Assembly (NCBI RefSeq): GCF_018100805.1
Contig: NZ_JAGJEA010000019.1
Coordinates: forward strand, 1 to 64,000
DNA: 64,000 nucleotides
Source: Aquimarina sp. MMG016
GTDB taxonomy: Bacteria; Bacteroidota; Bacteroidia; Flavobacteriales; Flavobacteriaceae
Direction: 5' to 3'
Position numbers and translations under genes: made by a program. Every line of letters begins with the position of its first letter. Position 1 is the stretch's first letter. The notes beneath the pieces are model-generated. The model was not told the origin of the DNA. It searched no databases and saw only the letters and a program-made list of their open reading frames with translations. Below are positions 43,841-53,700 of this stretch, in pieces.

Positions 43841-44413
43841 ATGTTATTCCGAATAAAATCATATCTAAAGTTTCTTGCTAGGTCTACTAATCAACACGGG
43901 GTACACTCACCTTTTGTATATGATTTAGTTACCAAATGCTTTTATGATAAAAATAAGAGACCTTCGTATACTGCTTTAAAATCAATATTCAAAAAACACA
44001 AAAGTGAACTCCCTTTTAGTTTAAAAACTGTTAAGCTTCTCAATCGTTTATTCTCATATTTTGATTATAAAAAAGTATATCTCTCTAATATAAACCCGGA
44101 TATCACCTCGCAAATTTTATTAGAAGGCAACCCTATTATCATCTCTAAGTCTATCGAACACGAAGATGTATATGATGTATTATATCTTGATCTAAACCTT
44201 CAGGACAAAAAAGATATTGAAACACTATTCTCTAAAACACATAATGATAGCCTAATTATTTTCAACCACATACACGAAACCAATAATAATGAAGCTACTT
44301 GGAACCTAATAAAGAATAATCCTCTGGTAAAAGTTACTATTGACACCTTTGTTTTGGGTTTTGTATTTTTTAGAAAAGAACAGGTCAAAGAACATTTTAT
44401 TATAAGACTGTAA
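43841..44413 (+). CDS. Decayed SAM-methyltransferase-like protein
   Basis: 190 residues. The N-terminus KFLARSTNQHGVHSPFVYDLV and the C-terminus (VKVTIDTFVLGFVFFRKEQ followed by VKEHFIIRL) are the conserved ends of a Bacteroidota class I methyltransferase-like family that is usually near 240 residues. The middle, where ExGxxxG (SAM loop) should be, reads SYFDYKKVYLSNINPDITS and lacks glycines, and the region is about 50 residues shorter. SAM binding is therefore unlikely. The frame is intact, so it is either a recently reduced gene or a derived non-catalytic form. It follows the ABC-F gene by 37 bases. Confidence 0.7.
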   Translation: MLFRIKSYLKFLARSTNQHGVHSPFVYDLVTKCFYDKNKRPSYTALKSIFKKHKSELPFSLKTVKLLNRLFSYFDYKKVYLSNINPDITSQILLEGNPIIISKSIEHEDVYDVLYLDLNLQDKKDIETLFSKTHNDSLIIFNHIHETNNNEATWNLIKNNPLVKVTIDTFVLGFVFFRKEQVKEHFIIRL

Positions 44414-44479
44414 CAACTTCTACCCTACTGCGTCATATAGTCTAAAATCGTATCTTCACAACTCATAAAGATTACATTC

Positions 44480-45166
44480 ATGGGAAATGTTATAGAAATC
44501 AGAAATATCGTCAGAAATTTTCAACTAGGTCAAGAAACCGTTTATGTATTAAAAAGCATTGATCTGGATATCGAGACAGGAGATTATATAGCAATCATGG
44601 GACCTTCAGGATCTGGAAAATCTACATTAATGAATCTTTTAGGATGTTTAGATACTCCAACCTCAGGAACATACAGACTGAATGGAAATGATGTGAGTAA
44701 AATGACAGATGATGAATTGGCCGAGATACGAAATCGCGAAATCGGATTTGTATTTCAGACTTTTAATCTACTTCCTAGAACAACTGCTCTGGATAATGTT
44801 GCATTGCCTATGGTATATGCAGGAACTTCTAAAAAAGATAGAGTTATCAGAGCTGAAGAAGTACTTGCCGATGTTGGACTTGCAGATCGTATGGATCATA
44901 AACCTAATCAACTCTCCGGAGGTCAGAGACAACGTGTTGCGGTAGGACGAGCGTTAGTGAACAAACCTTCAATTATTCTAGCAGATGAACCTACTGGAAA
45001 CTTGGATTCTAAGACTTCTCTGGAGATTATGCAACTCTTTGATGATATTCATGCTGCAGGAAATACGGTGATCATGGTTACTCATGAAGAAGATATTGCT
45101 GCTCGTGCACATCGTGTAATACGATTAAGAGATGGAGAGATCGAGAGTGATGTTAGAAACAAATAA
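44480..45166 (+). CDS. ABC transporter ATPase, LolD/MacB type
   Basis: 228 residues, ATPase only. Walker A MGPSGSGKSTLMNLLG, Q-loop FVFQTFNLLPRTTALDNVALP, signature QLSGGQRQRVAVGRAL, Walker B IILADEPTGNLDS, switch VTHEEDIA. This subtype partners with FtsX-like or MacB permeases for lipoprotein or small-molecule efflux. No permease gene is adjacent, so the partner must be elsewhere. Confidence 0.92.
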   Translation: MGNVIEIRNIVRNFQLGQETVYVLKSIDLDIETGDYIAIMGPSGSGKSTLMNLLGCLDTPTSGTYRLNGNDVSKMTDDELAEIRNREIGFVFQTFNLLPRTTALDNVALPMVYAGTSKKDRVIRAEEVLADVGLADRMDHKPNQLSGGQRQRVAVGRALVNKPSIILADEPTGNLDSKTSLEIMQLFDDIHAAGNTVIMVTHEEDIAARAHRVIRLRDGEIESDVRNK

Positions 45167-45230
45167 TTTATAGTTTATTTTGGGGTTTCTAGTTAATTTG
45201 TATTTTGGTATATCATTTTAACCAAAATTT

Positions 45231-46670
45231 ATGCAACCCACACATATTCTGCTATTGATCGCAGCCTATTTTGGAGTCCTCTTATTAATATCTTATTTCA
45301 CAGGAAAAAACGCAGATAACGAAGCTTTTTTTAAAGCCAATCGTCAGTCTCCCTGGTATGTTGTTGCATTTGGAATGATAGGAGCCTCACTTAGCGGGGT
45401 GACCTTTATTTCTGTTCCTGGGTGGGTTGAAGCTTCACAATTTAGCTACATGCAAGTGGTTCTAGGATATATAGTGGGGTATACCGTTATCGGAACCATA
45501 TTATTACCTCTATATTATAGACTAAACCTGACCTCGATTTACACCTATCTGGATGAACGCTTTGGGAATTATTCTTACAAAACCGGAGCTTCTTTCTTTT
45601 TGCTATCCAGAGTAGTTGGAGCGAGTTTTAGATTGTTTTTAGTCGCTAATGTTTTGCAAACTATTCTTTTTGATGCTATCGGTGTTCCTTTTTGGGTTAC
45701 CGTAATTATTACCATTCTTTTGATTTGGTTATACACTTTTAAATCCGGAATAAAAACCATTGTTTGGACCGACACATTACAGACTTTATTTATGTTAATC
45801 TCTGTCGGAGTAGCCATTTATTATGTATCTGATGATTTAGGAATTAGCGGAGGTAATATTTTAGGATATGTATTAGAAAGTGACCTATCAAAAATGTTCT
45901 TTTTTGATGATTTTAAAAGTGCCGATTATTTCTGGAAACAGTTTTTCTCGGGTGCTTTTATTGCTATAGTAATGACAGGGTTGGATCAGGATATGATGCA
46001 AAAAAACCTTACTTGCAGAAGCCTTAAAGATGCTCAGAAAAATATGTTTTGGTTTACTATCGTATTGACTATAGTTAACTTCATCTTTCTAGGATTAGGG
46101 TTGTTACTAACTCAATATGCATCTTTACACGAAATTGAAGCTCATAAAGATCAGTTGTTCCCTATTATTGCTACACAAAGTGAATTAGGTATTGGCATTG
46201 CTGTATTTTTTGTCCTTGGGCTTATTGCAGCTGCTTATAGTAGTGCAGATAGTGCTTTAACTTCGTTAACAACATCTTTTAGCATCGATATTTTAGATAT
46301 AGAAAAGAAATATAATAAATCTGATCAGGTCAAAACCCGAAAAAAAATCCATGTACTCTTTTCGTTTATATTAGTATTAGTGATTATTGCTTTTAAATAC
46401 ATTATCAAAGATGAAAGCGTGATTGCTAAATTATTTGTGTTTGCAGGATATACCTATGGTCCTTTGTTAGGTTTATATGCATTTGGATTATTCACGAAAT
46501 TAAATGTAAAAGACAACCTTGTGCCTATTGTTGCTATATTGTCTCTTATCTTATCTTATATCATAAGTGACAATAGTGCTACCTGGTTTGGTTTTGAATT
46601 TGGTTTCTTTATTCTAATCTTAAACGGACTCCTAACCTTCCTAGGACTAATACTGATTCGTAGAAAGTAA
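45231..46670 (+). CDS. Sodium:solute symporter (SSS family)
   Basis: 479 residues with about 13 membrane helices. Family landmarks: FMIGASLSGVTFISVPGW-type region (GMIGASLSGVTFISVPGWV) near residue 50, RVVGASFRLFLVANVLQ, WTDTLQTLFML, and AAAYSSADSALTSLTTSF with the sodium-site serines. The substrate is not evident. Convergent with the CoA-binding gene, overlapping by 24 bases at the 3' ends. Confidence 0.92.
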   Translation: MQPTHILLLIAAYFGVLLLISYFTGKNADNEAFFKANRQSPWYVVAFGMIGASLSGVTFISVPGWVEASQFSYMQVVLGYIVGYTVIGTILLPLYYRLNLTSIYTYLDERFGNYSYKTGASFFLLSRVVGASFRLFLVANVLQTILFDAIGVPFWVTVIITILLIWLYTFKSGIKTIVWTDTLQTLFMLISVGVAIYYVSDDLGISGGNILGYVLESDLSKMFFFDDFKSADYFWKQFFSGAFIAIVMTGLDQDMMQKNLTCRSLKDAQKNMFWFTIVLTIVNFIFLGLGLLLTQYASLHEIEAHKDQLFPIIATQSELGIGIAVFFVLGLIAAAYSSADSALTSLTTSFSIDILDIEKKYNKSDQVKTRKKIHVLFSFILVLVIIAFKYIIKDESVIAKLFVFAGYTYGPLLGLYAFGLFTKLNVKDNLVPIVAILSLILSYIISDNSATWFGFEFGFFILILNGLLTFLGLILIRRK

Positions 46671-47009
46671 TACTAGATTACAAGCAACCTCAACTTCAAT
46701 AGAAGCCTCTTCCAGTACTTGATAAAACTCCGGATTTTCCGTTCCCGGATTGAAAATGACTCTTTTAGGTCTCAGGCTAATTATGTACTCAAAATATTGA
46801 CTTTGACGTTTTGGATTTAGGTACAATGTTACCGTATCAAGATCATCAAACTTAATAAGTTCTGTTTGTATATCTATTCCTGCAACGCTACCTTTCCTCA
46901 ACCCTATAGCAACAACTTCGTGATTATTATTTACCAACCTATTAATTACCAAATTAGAATACCTATCTGTTCTTAAAGATGCTCCTAGTACCAGCGTTTT
47001 CTTACTCAT
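46647..47009 (-). CDS. CoA-binding domain protein (YccU type)
   Basis: 120 residues, one Rossmann-like CoA-binding domain: KTLVLGASLRTDRYSNLVINRL (nucleotide loop), VVAIGLRKGSVAGIDI, DTVTLYLNPKRQSQYFEYI, FNPGTENPEFYQVLEEA, and the Cys in VEVACNLVLL. Cytoplasmic, function of the family unproven. The 328 bases upstream hold a TTAG repeat and a hairpin but no gene. Confidence 0.9.
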   Translation of the reverse strand: MSKKTLVLGASLRTDRYSNLVINRLVNNNHEVVAIGLRKGSVAGIDIQTELIKFDDLDTVTLYLNPKRQSQYFEYIISLRPKRVIFNPGTENPEFYQVLEEASIEVEVACNLVLLSTNQY

Positions 47010-47168
47010 AAAATGTCATCTGAATTTGTAGCCAAAATATGTCTTTTACCATACCAAATAAAGGGTTAAACGTTAAAAAACATAGTTAAAATGTTAAAAA
47101 CAAAGCTTCAGTGTAACACAAATAAAAGCTTCACGTCTTACTTATAAAAGATATGATTTTTCATAAAT

Positions 47169-47187
47169 TTAGTTAGTTAGTTAGTTA
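47169..47187. repeat. TTAG tetranucleotide repeat
   Basis: Four copies of TTAG plus TTA in the intergenic stretch 47010-47337. No gene is seen around it; that stretch otherwise holds AT-rich sequence and the hairpin at 47251-47277. Confidence 0.7.
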
Positions 47188-47250
47188 CTTAGATAATAAT
47201 CAAATTTTATTCATAGTTGATGGTTAGTGTTACTATTTGGTTATTATAGA

Positions 47251-47277
47251 AAATCGCCCCTTAACCCGGGGCGATTT
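47251..47277. terminator. Terminator of the TPR hybrid kinase gene
   Basis: AAATCGCCCC (47251-47260) pairs with GGGGCGATTT (47268-47277), 7-base loop. It lies 60 bases past the kinase stop (minus strand) and has a longer T-run on the plus strand, so it can work in both directions. Confidence 0.7.
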
Positions 47278-47337
47278 TTAATATAATTCGTACCCATTTG
47301 AATCTAAATATTTTCTAAGCAGATAAACAAAACTTCC

Positions 47338-49533
47338 TTAGTGAATAAATTTACTTATAGTTAAATAAAATTGTTGTATTTGAAAAGGTTTCGATATTAC
47401 ACCATTCATTCCTGAAGATAAAATTCTCTCCTTATTTTCATTAAGATCTACTGCCGTCAATGCAATTATAGGCGTTCCTTCATCAAATTCTCTTATTTTA
47501 GTTGCCACTTCATAACCATTCATTTTAGGCATATGAATATCCATTAAAACGATATCAAAATTTTGTTTTTTTACCAAATCTATAGCGTCAAAGCCATTAT
47601 CAACTACAATTACATTAGCGCTTTTATTTTCTAAAATACGCCTGGTAATCATTTGATTTATGTTGTTGTCATCTACAACCAAAACAGCTTTATTTTTTAA
47701 ATTTTTGTAATTATTATTAATAATCTCTTTTGGCGATTTTACATCTACTTTTTCATATTCAAAATTTAAATCAAAGGAAAAAGTTGTTCCCACATTAGGC
47801 TCACTTTCTAGCTTTATTTTACTATTCATTGCATTCAATAAACGCTTAACTATAGCCAAGCCTAAACCAGCACCTTCATAATCTCGATTAAGTCGTTTAG
47901 ATTCCTGATAAAAGTCATCAAATATCCTTGCTTGCATCTCTTTAGAAATACCTATACCATCATCTTTAACACTTATCCTTATCATTACAACATCACTATT
48001 ATTTAATTCTTGGTTGATAAGGTTAACATTAAACCAAATATTTCCGTTTATGGTAAACTTCAATGCGTTCCCTAATAAATTAATTATTATTTGAGATAGT
48101 TTAACCGAGTCCCCTTTTAATCTTCTAGGAATATTGTTATCAATATGTACGTGTAAAGTATTGTTATTTTCTTTCTTTAGATAATATAGAGCATTCATCA
48201 AATTATCAACAACCTCTTGAATATCAAACTCTATGGTATGTAATTCTATTTTATTCGCATCATATTTATTAATTTGAAGTATATTATTAATTAACGACAA
48301 TAAATGTTCTCCAGAAGATTTTAGTGCTTTAAGGTAGTTCACCTGTTCTTTTTTTGGATTTTCGTTAATCAAAACATCCGTAATACCGGTAACCGCGTAT
48401 AGAGGCGTGCGGAGTTCATGGCTTATTGTAGAAAAGAAATTATTTTTTAATTGCGAAGCATATTCGGTTTTCATTTTGGCATTAAGAAGCTCTTTATTTT
48501 TTTCTTGAAAGCTATTGCTTAGTTTTAAACGTTTTCTGTTTGATCTATACAAAAGTATTACCACACCAATTAGTACAATAAACATGGCGAGGAGAGCAAG
48601 TGTAAAATATTTTATTTTTTTAAGTGATTGTTCTTGACTTTTATTCAACTCTTCAGTCAGGTTTAAACTACTTTCTTTTTCGAATAAATCACGTTCTAGT
48701 TTATTTTTTTCATTCAGTATACTCTGTTGACTTTCGAAATTCTTCTCTAAGTATATAATTTGATTAGCCATTGATATTTTAGCATTATCCGGCTGATTTA
48801 ATCCGTCGTATAAAGCGACCCTTCTTTTTTCTATCTCGATTAGTTCTGTATAAGAATTGTGATCTAAAGAGATCTCTTCTGCTTTTTTATAATTTTCAAA
48901 CGCTTTTGCATATTCCTCTTTTTTAGCATAAATGTTAGCTAACAATATATGCGAGTTAATAATCATAGATGGTTGCTGTTCTGTATTGGGTTGATATATT
49001 TTTATGGTTTCTATTAAATACAGATACGCACTATCAAAATCATTAAGTATATATTTAATATTAGCAATATTATATATCGGCCATAATGCTTTATAACTAT
49101 CTTTAAGCTCAAGAGCTAAATTTCTAGATTTAACAAACATTTTTTCTGCATCGACATAATTCTTTTTTTTAAAATATAATTCTGCGATATTATTATAATG
49201 ATAAATTAAATATGATTCATAATTGGCTTTCTGCAATGCATTTCTAGATAATAAATAGTTTTTTTCTGCATTGTCATAATCACCAATTTCATAAAATATC
49301 GCACCGATGCAATTGTAAGCTTCACCAATAATCGAATCGTTATTGATATTTTTACCATACTCTAAAGCAAAGTTAAGTTGTTTATAAGCCTTATTATACT
49401 GACCCTGAGTAGCAACTATAAAGGATTCTGAAATCAGTTTATAAATACTGTCCTTACTGATTTTATTTGATTGCGCATGACACAAAGAAATATAACTAAT
49501 ATAGATAATAACATATAGTAGTTTTTTTTTCAT
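47338..49533 (-). CDS. Hybrid histidine kinase with periplasmic TPR sensor
   Basis: 731 residues. Signal peptide (LLYVIIYISYISLCHAQ), TPR-like repeats at about 30-260 (EAYNCIGAIFYEIGDYDNAEKNY), a coiled coil, one membrane helix (YFTLALLAMFIVLIGVVILLY), HisKA with NNFFSTISHELRTPL, an ATPase domain with N-box IIINLLGNALKFT, GIGISKEMQ and GAGLGLAI, and a C-terminal receiver (AVLVVDDNNINQ, phospho-Asp in VLMDIHMPKMNG). No HTH output, so the phosphate must pass on, or the receiver acts in cis. Single gene, divergent from the TonB-type receptor. Confidence 0.93.
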   Translation of the reverse strand: MKKKLLYVIIYISYISLCHAQSNKISKDSIYKLISESFIVATQGQYNKAYKQLNFALEYGKNINNDSIIGEAYNCIGAIFYEIGDYDNAEKNYLLSRNALQKANYESYLIYHYNNIAELYFKKKNYVDAEKMFVKSRNLALELKDSYKALWPIYNIANIKYILNDFDSAYLYLIETIKIYQPNTEQQPSMIINSHILLANIYAKKEEYAKAFENYKKAEEISLDHNSYTELIEIEKRRVALYDGLNQPDNAKISMANQIIYLEKNFESQQSILNEKNKLERDLFEKESSLNLTEELNKSQEQSLKKIKYFTLALLAMFIVLIGVVILLYRSNRKRLKLSNSFQEKNKELLNAKMKTEYASQLKNNFFSTISHELRTPLYAVTGITDVLINENPKKEQVNYLKALKSSGEHLLSLINNILQINKYDANKIELHTIEFDIQEVVDNLMNALYYLKKENNNTLHVHIDNNIPRRLKGDSVKLSQIIINLLGNALKFTINGNIWFNVNLINQELNNSDVVMIRISVKDDGIGISKEMQARIFDDFYQESKRLNRDYEGAGLGLAIVKRLLNAMNSKIKLESEPNVGTTFSFDLNFEYEKVDVKSPKEIINNNYKNLKNKAVLVVDDNNINQMITRRILENKSANVIVVDNGFDAIDLVKKQNFDIVLMDIHMPKMNGYEVATKIREFDEGTPIIALTAVDLNENKERILSSGMNGVISKPFQIQQFYLTISKFIH

Positions 49534-49554
49534 AGTCTATCTTTTAATTGGTTG

Positions 49555-49562
49555 CAAATTTA
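49555..49562 (-). promoter_or_regulatory. -7 element of the hybrid kinase gene
   Basis: TAAATTTG on the minus strand, 21 bases upstream of the start at 49533. A TTTTACA stretch lies about 18 bases further upstream as a possible -33. Confidence 0.4.
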
Positions 49563-49806
49563 ACATTATATAAAGTGATCTGTAAAACATTCAATGATAA
49601 GATTTTATACAAATAGAAACATAACACTTAATCGTCTGATTATAATTTATTGTTAAATTCGAAATAAACTGTAACAGAATTTAAACAAATTCGTCTTACA
49701 CACATATATACGATTAATCACCGTATAAAAATTTACAAAAACACGCATTTGTATTATGTATTACAAAGTACAATGCATAACAACTCTCAATCAAATAAAC
49801 GTTCAG

Positions 49807-52206
49807 ATGAAAACATTCAATCAAAAAGCGATTTTGCTTTTACTTTCTTTATGGTGCCTATCACTTATGGCACAACCTAATAATAATGCTATTGTGGGCA
49901 CCATAAAGGGTAAGGTAATTGACAAAAACCTTAACCAGCCAATCCCCTATGCAACAATAATCATTAACGACGGAGCTGGAAAAACTGTTACAGGCGGCAT
50001 AACAACTGACAATGGTGATTTTTTGATCACTGACATTCCTAAAGGAAACTACATTCTAAAAGTTCAATTTATTGGCTATTCTACATATACAAAATCTATA
50101 GAAATCTCTAGAAAGAATAAAGATATTGACGTGGGCACCGTAGCATTAGAAGAAGAAGCTCAATCTCTTGACGATGTAACTATTGTAGCAGAACGAACTA
50201 CTATTGAACAAAAAATTGATCGTAAAGTAATTAATATTGGAAAAGATTTAACTACTACTGGTGGTACTGCAGCAGAGATTATGCAAAATATTCCGTCCGT
50301 AAATGTAGACCAGGATGGTAATATTGCTTTGCGTGGTAATCCCAATGTGCAAATACTTATTGATGGTAAACCAACTAATATATCACCTACTCAACTATTA
50401 AGGCAAATCCCTTCAACGTCTATAAAGTCTGTAGAATTGATCACTAATCCTTCAGCAAAATATAACCCTGAAGGTATGAGTGGTATCATTAATATAGTAT
50501 TACACAAAAATGCTAATATTGGTTTTAATGGAAACATTAACCTAGGTGTAAATTGGGATCAAAATGCCAGGTTTAATGGTTCTGTTGATTTGAACTACAG
50601 AAGTGGTAAAATAAATGTGTATGGGAATTATGGTGCAAATATCACTAAAAATCTAAATCAAGGTTTTGTATTTAGAGAAGATCAAAATTACAGAACTGAT
50701 TTTCGTTTTCTAGATAATAATAAATCTCATTTAATTAAAGTGGGGTTTGATTACTACATCAATGAACACAATACAGTATCCATATACACAAATCAAAATT
50801 TATTTGATGGAGTTACTAGTGGAGCTACAGATATCATCTTTTTTGATAATCAAGAAAACAATGTACTTCAAGATCTAGTAAATAATAGTGACAATCTAGG
50901 TTCTACGTATAATTTTGACTACAAACATGACTTCAAAAAAGAAGGTCATAATATCGAGTTAGAAGTAGATTATAATGTTTTTGAAAATGATAGTGATGAT
51001 GACTTTGATTTTGTAGGCGGTAATACGGATGATTATAATGATGTCTTAAATAATGAAAGAACTAATACAACCATAAATCTGGATTATGTAAATCCTTTAT
51101 CAGAAAAGGCAAAACTAGAATTAGGTTATGAAGGACGATTAAGACGTACAGATAATGATTATCAATCTACTTTTTTCAATGACTCTAACTATATTTATGA
51201 CAGAGACATTCATGCATTATATGCTACTTATGGAAAAAACTTTGAAAAATGGTCCTATCAGTTAGGAGCTAGATTCGAAAGTTATCAGGTAGAAGCAATT
51301 TTTAATGGAGAAAAAGTATTTGAAGATGATATCTATACTGTGTATCCATCTGCATATATAACATATAATCCAGGAGAAAAGAGTACTTTTCAATTAAGCT
51401 ATAGCCGTAGAGTAGATAGACCTGGACTTAACCAAGTAAATCCAATCAGAGAATGGAGTACTCCACGAATTACTTCCAAAGGTAATCCTCAATTAGATCC
51501 TCAATTCACTAATTCTATTGAGCTAAATTATACCAAAAGATTAAAAGGTGGATCTATCACGGCAGGAACTTTTTATCGTTTGATTAATGATGAAATCAAT
51601 CAAACTTTACTGGCTGACCCAACTGTAGAGGAAGGTCAGATACTTACATTCGAAAATTTTGACAATAACTCTGCGTATGGGTTAGAAATTTCAAGCAATT
51701 ATCGTCCAGCCAAATGGTGGAATTTTAACGCAAGTTTTGATCTCTATGCTCAAACTCAAAAAGGTATTGTAGAAGATGTAGTAGAAATTAACGGAATGGA
51801 TGAAATTATACAAGTTCCCAGAGAAGTAGATGCAGTTATCTACAACTTCAGAATGAATAACAATTTTAAAGCTACTAAAAATCTAACTTTTCAAATATTT
51901 GGTTTTTATCGAGGAGAACAAGAAGGTATTCAGTTTACATCTAAACCTTTTTACTTTGTTAATACAGGAGCACGTTATAATTTCTTACAAGGTAAAGGTA
52001 CGGCAAGTATCAATTTTAATGATATTTTTAATACGATGCGTTTCAGGTTCTCCGGCGACACACCTTTTCCTCAAAACGGAAGGTTCCAAGGAGAAACACA
52101 AACTGTTTACCTTGGATTATCATATCGCTTTGGTAGTGGAAAAAATAGAAAGGTATCCAGAAAACGAAGAGATAATAATGAAAAATCCGGAGGAGGTATT
52201 CTTTAA
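49807..52206 (+). CDS. TonB-type outer-membrane beta-barrel receptor (OMP_b-brl_3 family)
   Basis: 799 residues from the ATG at 49807, which opens a normal signal peptide (FNQKAILLLLSLWCLSLMAQ); the start at 49756 would place 17 residues ahead of it. Carboxypeptidase-regulatory-like domain at about 30-115 (GKVIDKNLNQPIPYATIII, GNYILKVQFIGYSTY), plug at about 120-220 (TAAEIMQNIPSVNVDQDG, IKSVELITNPSAKYNPEGM) and a barrel with the family signature SRRVDRPGLNQVNPI and GNPQLDPQFTNSIEL. The tail is basic (KNRKVSRKRR). Substrate unknown; no SusD partner. Confidence 0.9.
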   Translation: MKTFNQKAILLLLSLWCLSLMAQPNNNAIVGTIKGKVIDKNLNQPIPYATIIINDGAGKTVTGGITTDNGDFLITDIPKGNYILKVQFIGYSTYTKSIEISRKNKDIDVGTVALEEEAQSLDDVTIVAERTTIEQKIDRKVINIGKDLTTTGGTAAEIMQNIPSVNVDQDGNIALRGNPNVQILIDGKPTNISPTQLLRQIPSTSIKSVELITNPSAKYNPEGMSGIINIVLHKNANIGFNGNINLGVNWDQNARFNGSVDLNYRSGKINVYGNYGANITKNLNQGFVFREDQNYRTDFRFLDNNKSHLIKVGFDYYINEHNTVSIYTNQNLFDGVTSGATDIIFFDNQENNVLQDLVNNSDNLGSTYNFDYKHDFKKEGHNIELEVDYNVFENDSDDDFDFVGGNTDDYNDVLNNERTNTTINLDYVNPLSEKAKLELGYEGRLRRTDNDYQSTFFNDSNYIYDRDIHALYATYGKNFEKWSYQLGARFESYQVEAIFNGEKVFEDDIYTVYPSAYITYNPGEKSTFQLSYSRRVDRPGLNQVNPIREWSTPRITSKGNPQLDPQFTNSIELNYTKRLKGGSITAGTFYRLINDEINQTLLADPTVEEGQILTFENFDNNSAYGLEISSNYRPAKWWNFNASFDLYAQTQKGIVEDVVEINGMDEIIQVPREVDAVIYNFRMNNNFKATKNLTFQIFGFYRGEQEGIQFTSKPFYFVNTGARYNFLQGKGTASINFNDIFNTMRFRFSGDTPFPQNGRFQGETQTVYLGLSYRFGSGKNRKVSRKRRDNNEKSGGGIL

Positions 52207-52228
52207 AATAATTTCAAAGAAAATGTTA

Positions 52229-52261
52229 ATTAACTAAATATTTCTTATTTAATTAGTTAAT
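52229..52261 (+). terminator. Weak AT-rich terminator of the receptor gene
   Basis: ATTAACTAA (52229-52237) and TTAGTTAAT (52253-52261) form a 9-bp stem followed by TTTT. All A/T except one pair, so efficiency is doubtful. Confidence 0.35.
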
Positions 52262-52413
52262 TTTAAAATTATTTTCACGAAAAACATATAAAATATAAAA
52301 ATACAATAAAAACACACGGTTTATGTAACTTATCATAATTTATAACGTCTATTATTACACAGTTGGTTATGATTTATTTGAATTAGCCTTTAAAAAACGA
52401 TAACCCAGTAATA

Positions 52414-52443
52414 AAAAACGCGAAGCAAATGCTTCGCGTTTTT
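52414..52443. terminator. Bidirectional terminator next to fabH
   Basis: AAAAACGCGAAGCA (52414-52427) pairs perfectly with TGCTTCGCGTTTTT (52430-52443) with a 2-base loop. It lies 23 bases past the fabH stop. Confidence 0.85.
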
Positions 52444-52465
52444 CTATTTATCTTCTGGAAGATTA

Positions 52466-53473
52466 TTACCATTTAATAATTGCACTACCCCAGGTAAATC
52501 CACTACCGAAAGCTGCTAGTACTACTACATCACCTTCCTTGATTTTGCCTTCTTCCCAAGCTTCTGTTAAAGCAATAGGAATTGATGCCGCTGTAGTATT
52601 ACCATATTTCTGGATATTATTATACACCTGATCATCTGATAGTCTAAACTGCTTTTGCACAAACTGAGATATTCTCAAATTAGCCTGATGTGGTATTAAC
52701 ATATTGATATCAGCCGGGCTAAGATTATTAGCTTGTAAACCTTCATTAATCACTTCAGAGAACCTTACAACTGCATTCTTAAATACAAATTGTCCATTCA
52801 TATATGGATAATAAGGGATATCTTCCTGCGGGTTCTCTGCAATAATCTCCGGAACCCAATGATCGGTACTAGGACCTTCTAATGATAATTCCTTTGCATG
52901 TGCTCCTTCGCTATGTAAATGAGTAGACAATATACCTCTGCCTTCTTCTTCACTTCTAGTTAATATTGCTGCTCCCGCTCCATCGCCAAAAATTACAGAA
53001 ACTCCCCTTCCTCGGGTTGTCATATCTAATCCTCCACTATGATTCTCGCTTCCGATAACAAGAATATTTTTATACATTCCTGTCTTAATAAATTGATCTC
53101 CAACCGAAAGTGCATAAACAAATCCACTACATTGATTACGGATATCTAATGCGGGGATGGTTTTCATATTCATCATATCCTGAACTCGCACTCCTCCTCC
53201 AGGAAAATACATATCAGGGCTTAGTGTGGCAAAAATAATAAGATCAATATCATCGTTAGACAGCTTAGCTCTTTCTAAAGCAATTTCGGCAGCTTTCACT
53301 CCCATTGTAGAGGTACTATTACCATCTCCTTTCTTGATATGACGCCTTTCTTTGATACCGGTACGTTCCTGGATCCATTCATCGTTGGTATCCATAATTT
53401 TTGAAAGATCATCATTAGTTACAACATTTTCAGGAACATAGTATCCTAATCCTGATATCTTGGAAGTATACAT
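52466..53473 (-). CDS. fabH: 3-oxoacyl-ACP synthase III
   Basis: Starts fatty-acid synthesis by condensing an acyl-CoA with malonyl-ACP. 335 residues, thiolase fold. Catalytic triad: Cys in DIRNQCSGFVYAL, His in MLIPHQANLRI, Asn in YGNTTAASIP. Terminal GSGFTWGSAIIKW is typical. No other fab genes are adjacent, and Bacteroidota often have several FabH copies, so it could serve a specialised lipid. Confidence 0.93.
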   Translation of the reverse strand: MYTSKISGLGYYVPENVVTNDDLSKIMDTNDEWIQERTGIKERRHIKKGDGNSTSTMGVKAAEIALERAKLSNDDIDLIIFATLSPDMYFPGGGVRVQDMMNMKTIPALDIRNQCSGFVYALSVGDQFIKTGMYKNILVIGSENHSGGLDMTTRGRGVSVIFGDGAGAAILTRSEEEGRGILSTHLHSEGAHAKELSLEGPSTDHWVPEIIAENPQEDIPYYPYMNGQFVFKNAVVRFSEVINEGLQANNLSPADINMLIPHQANLRISQFVQKQFRLSDDQVYNNIQKYGNTTAASIPIALTEAWEEGKIKEGDVVVLAAFGSGFTWGSAIIKW

Positions 53474-53650
53474 ATAAAAATTATTGAGTGTGTATTGTGT
53501 AATTTTTCAACGAATTACATATAATTAAAAAACTGCAGCCCAAGATATGTATTCTCTAAATTCTGGTAAAAGAAACTTCAATGTTATTATATGCATGCAT
53601 AGTAAATTCAAGATTAGGTTTCTTTTAACTTTAATGGATTTTTACAATAA

Positions 53651-53682
53651 AAAAGGTTGCCAAAATTAATTAACAACCTTTT
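53651..53682 (-). terminator. Terminator of the orphan T9SS-tail gene
   Basis: AAAAGGTTG (53651-53659) pairs with CAACCTTTT (53674-53682), 14-base loop; TTTTTT follows on the minus strand. Confidence 0.6.
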
Positions 53683-53700
53683 CCCCCGTTTTTTAAATCT

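Noticed and set aside
47169..47187. TTAG repeat as a phase-variation tract
   Set aside because: It lies outside any gene and promoter element, and four copies are few, so no switching effect can be supported.
49687..49720. GTAACAGAATTT upstream of the receptor gene as another ECF site
   Set aside because: It shares only GTAACA and lacks the ATTT continuation seen in the three island sites; too weak to claim.
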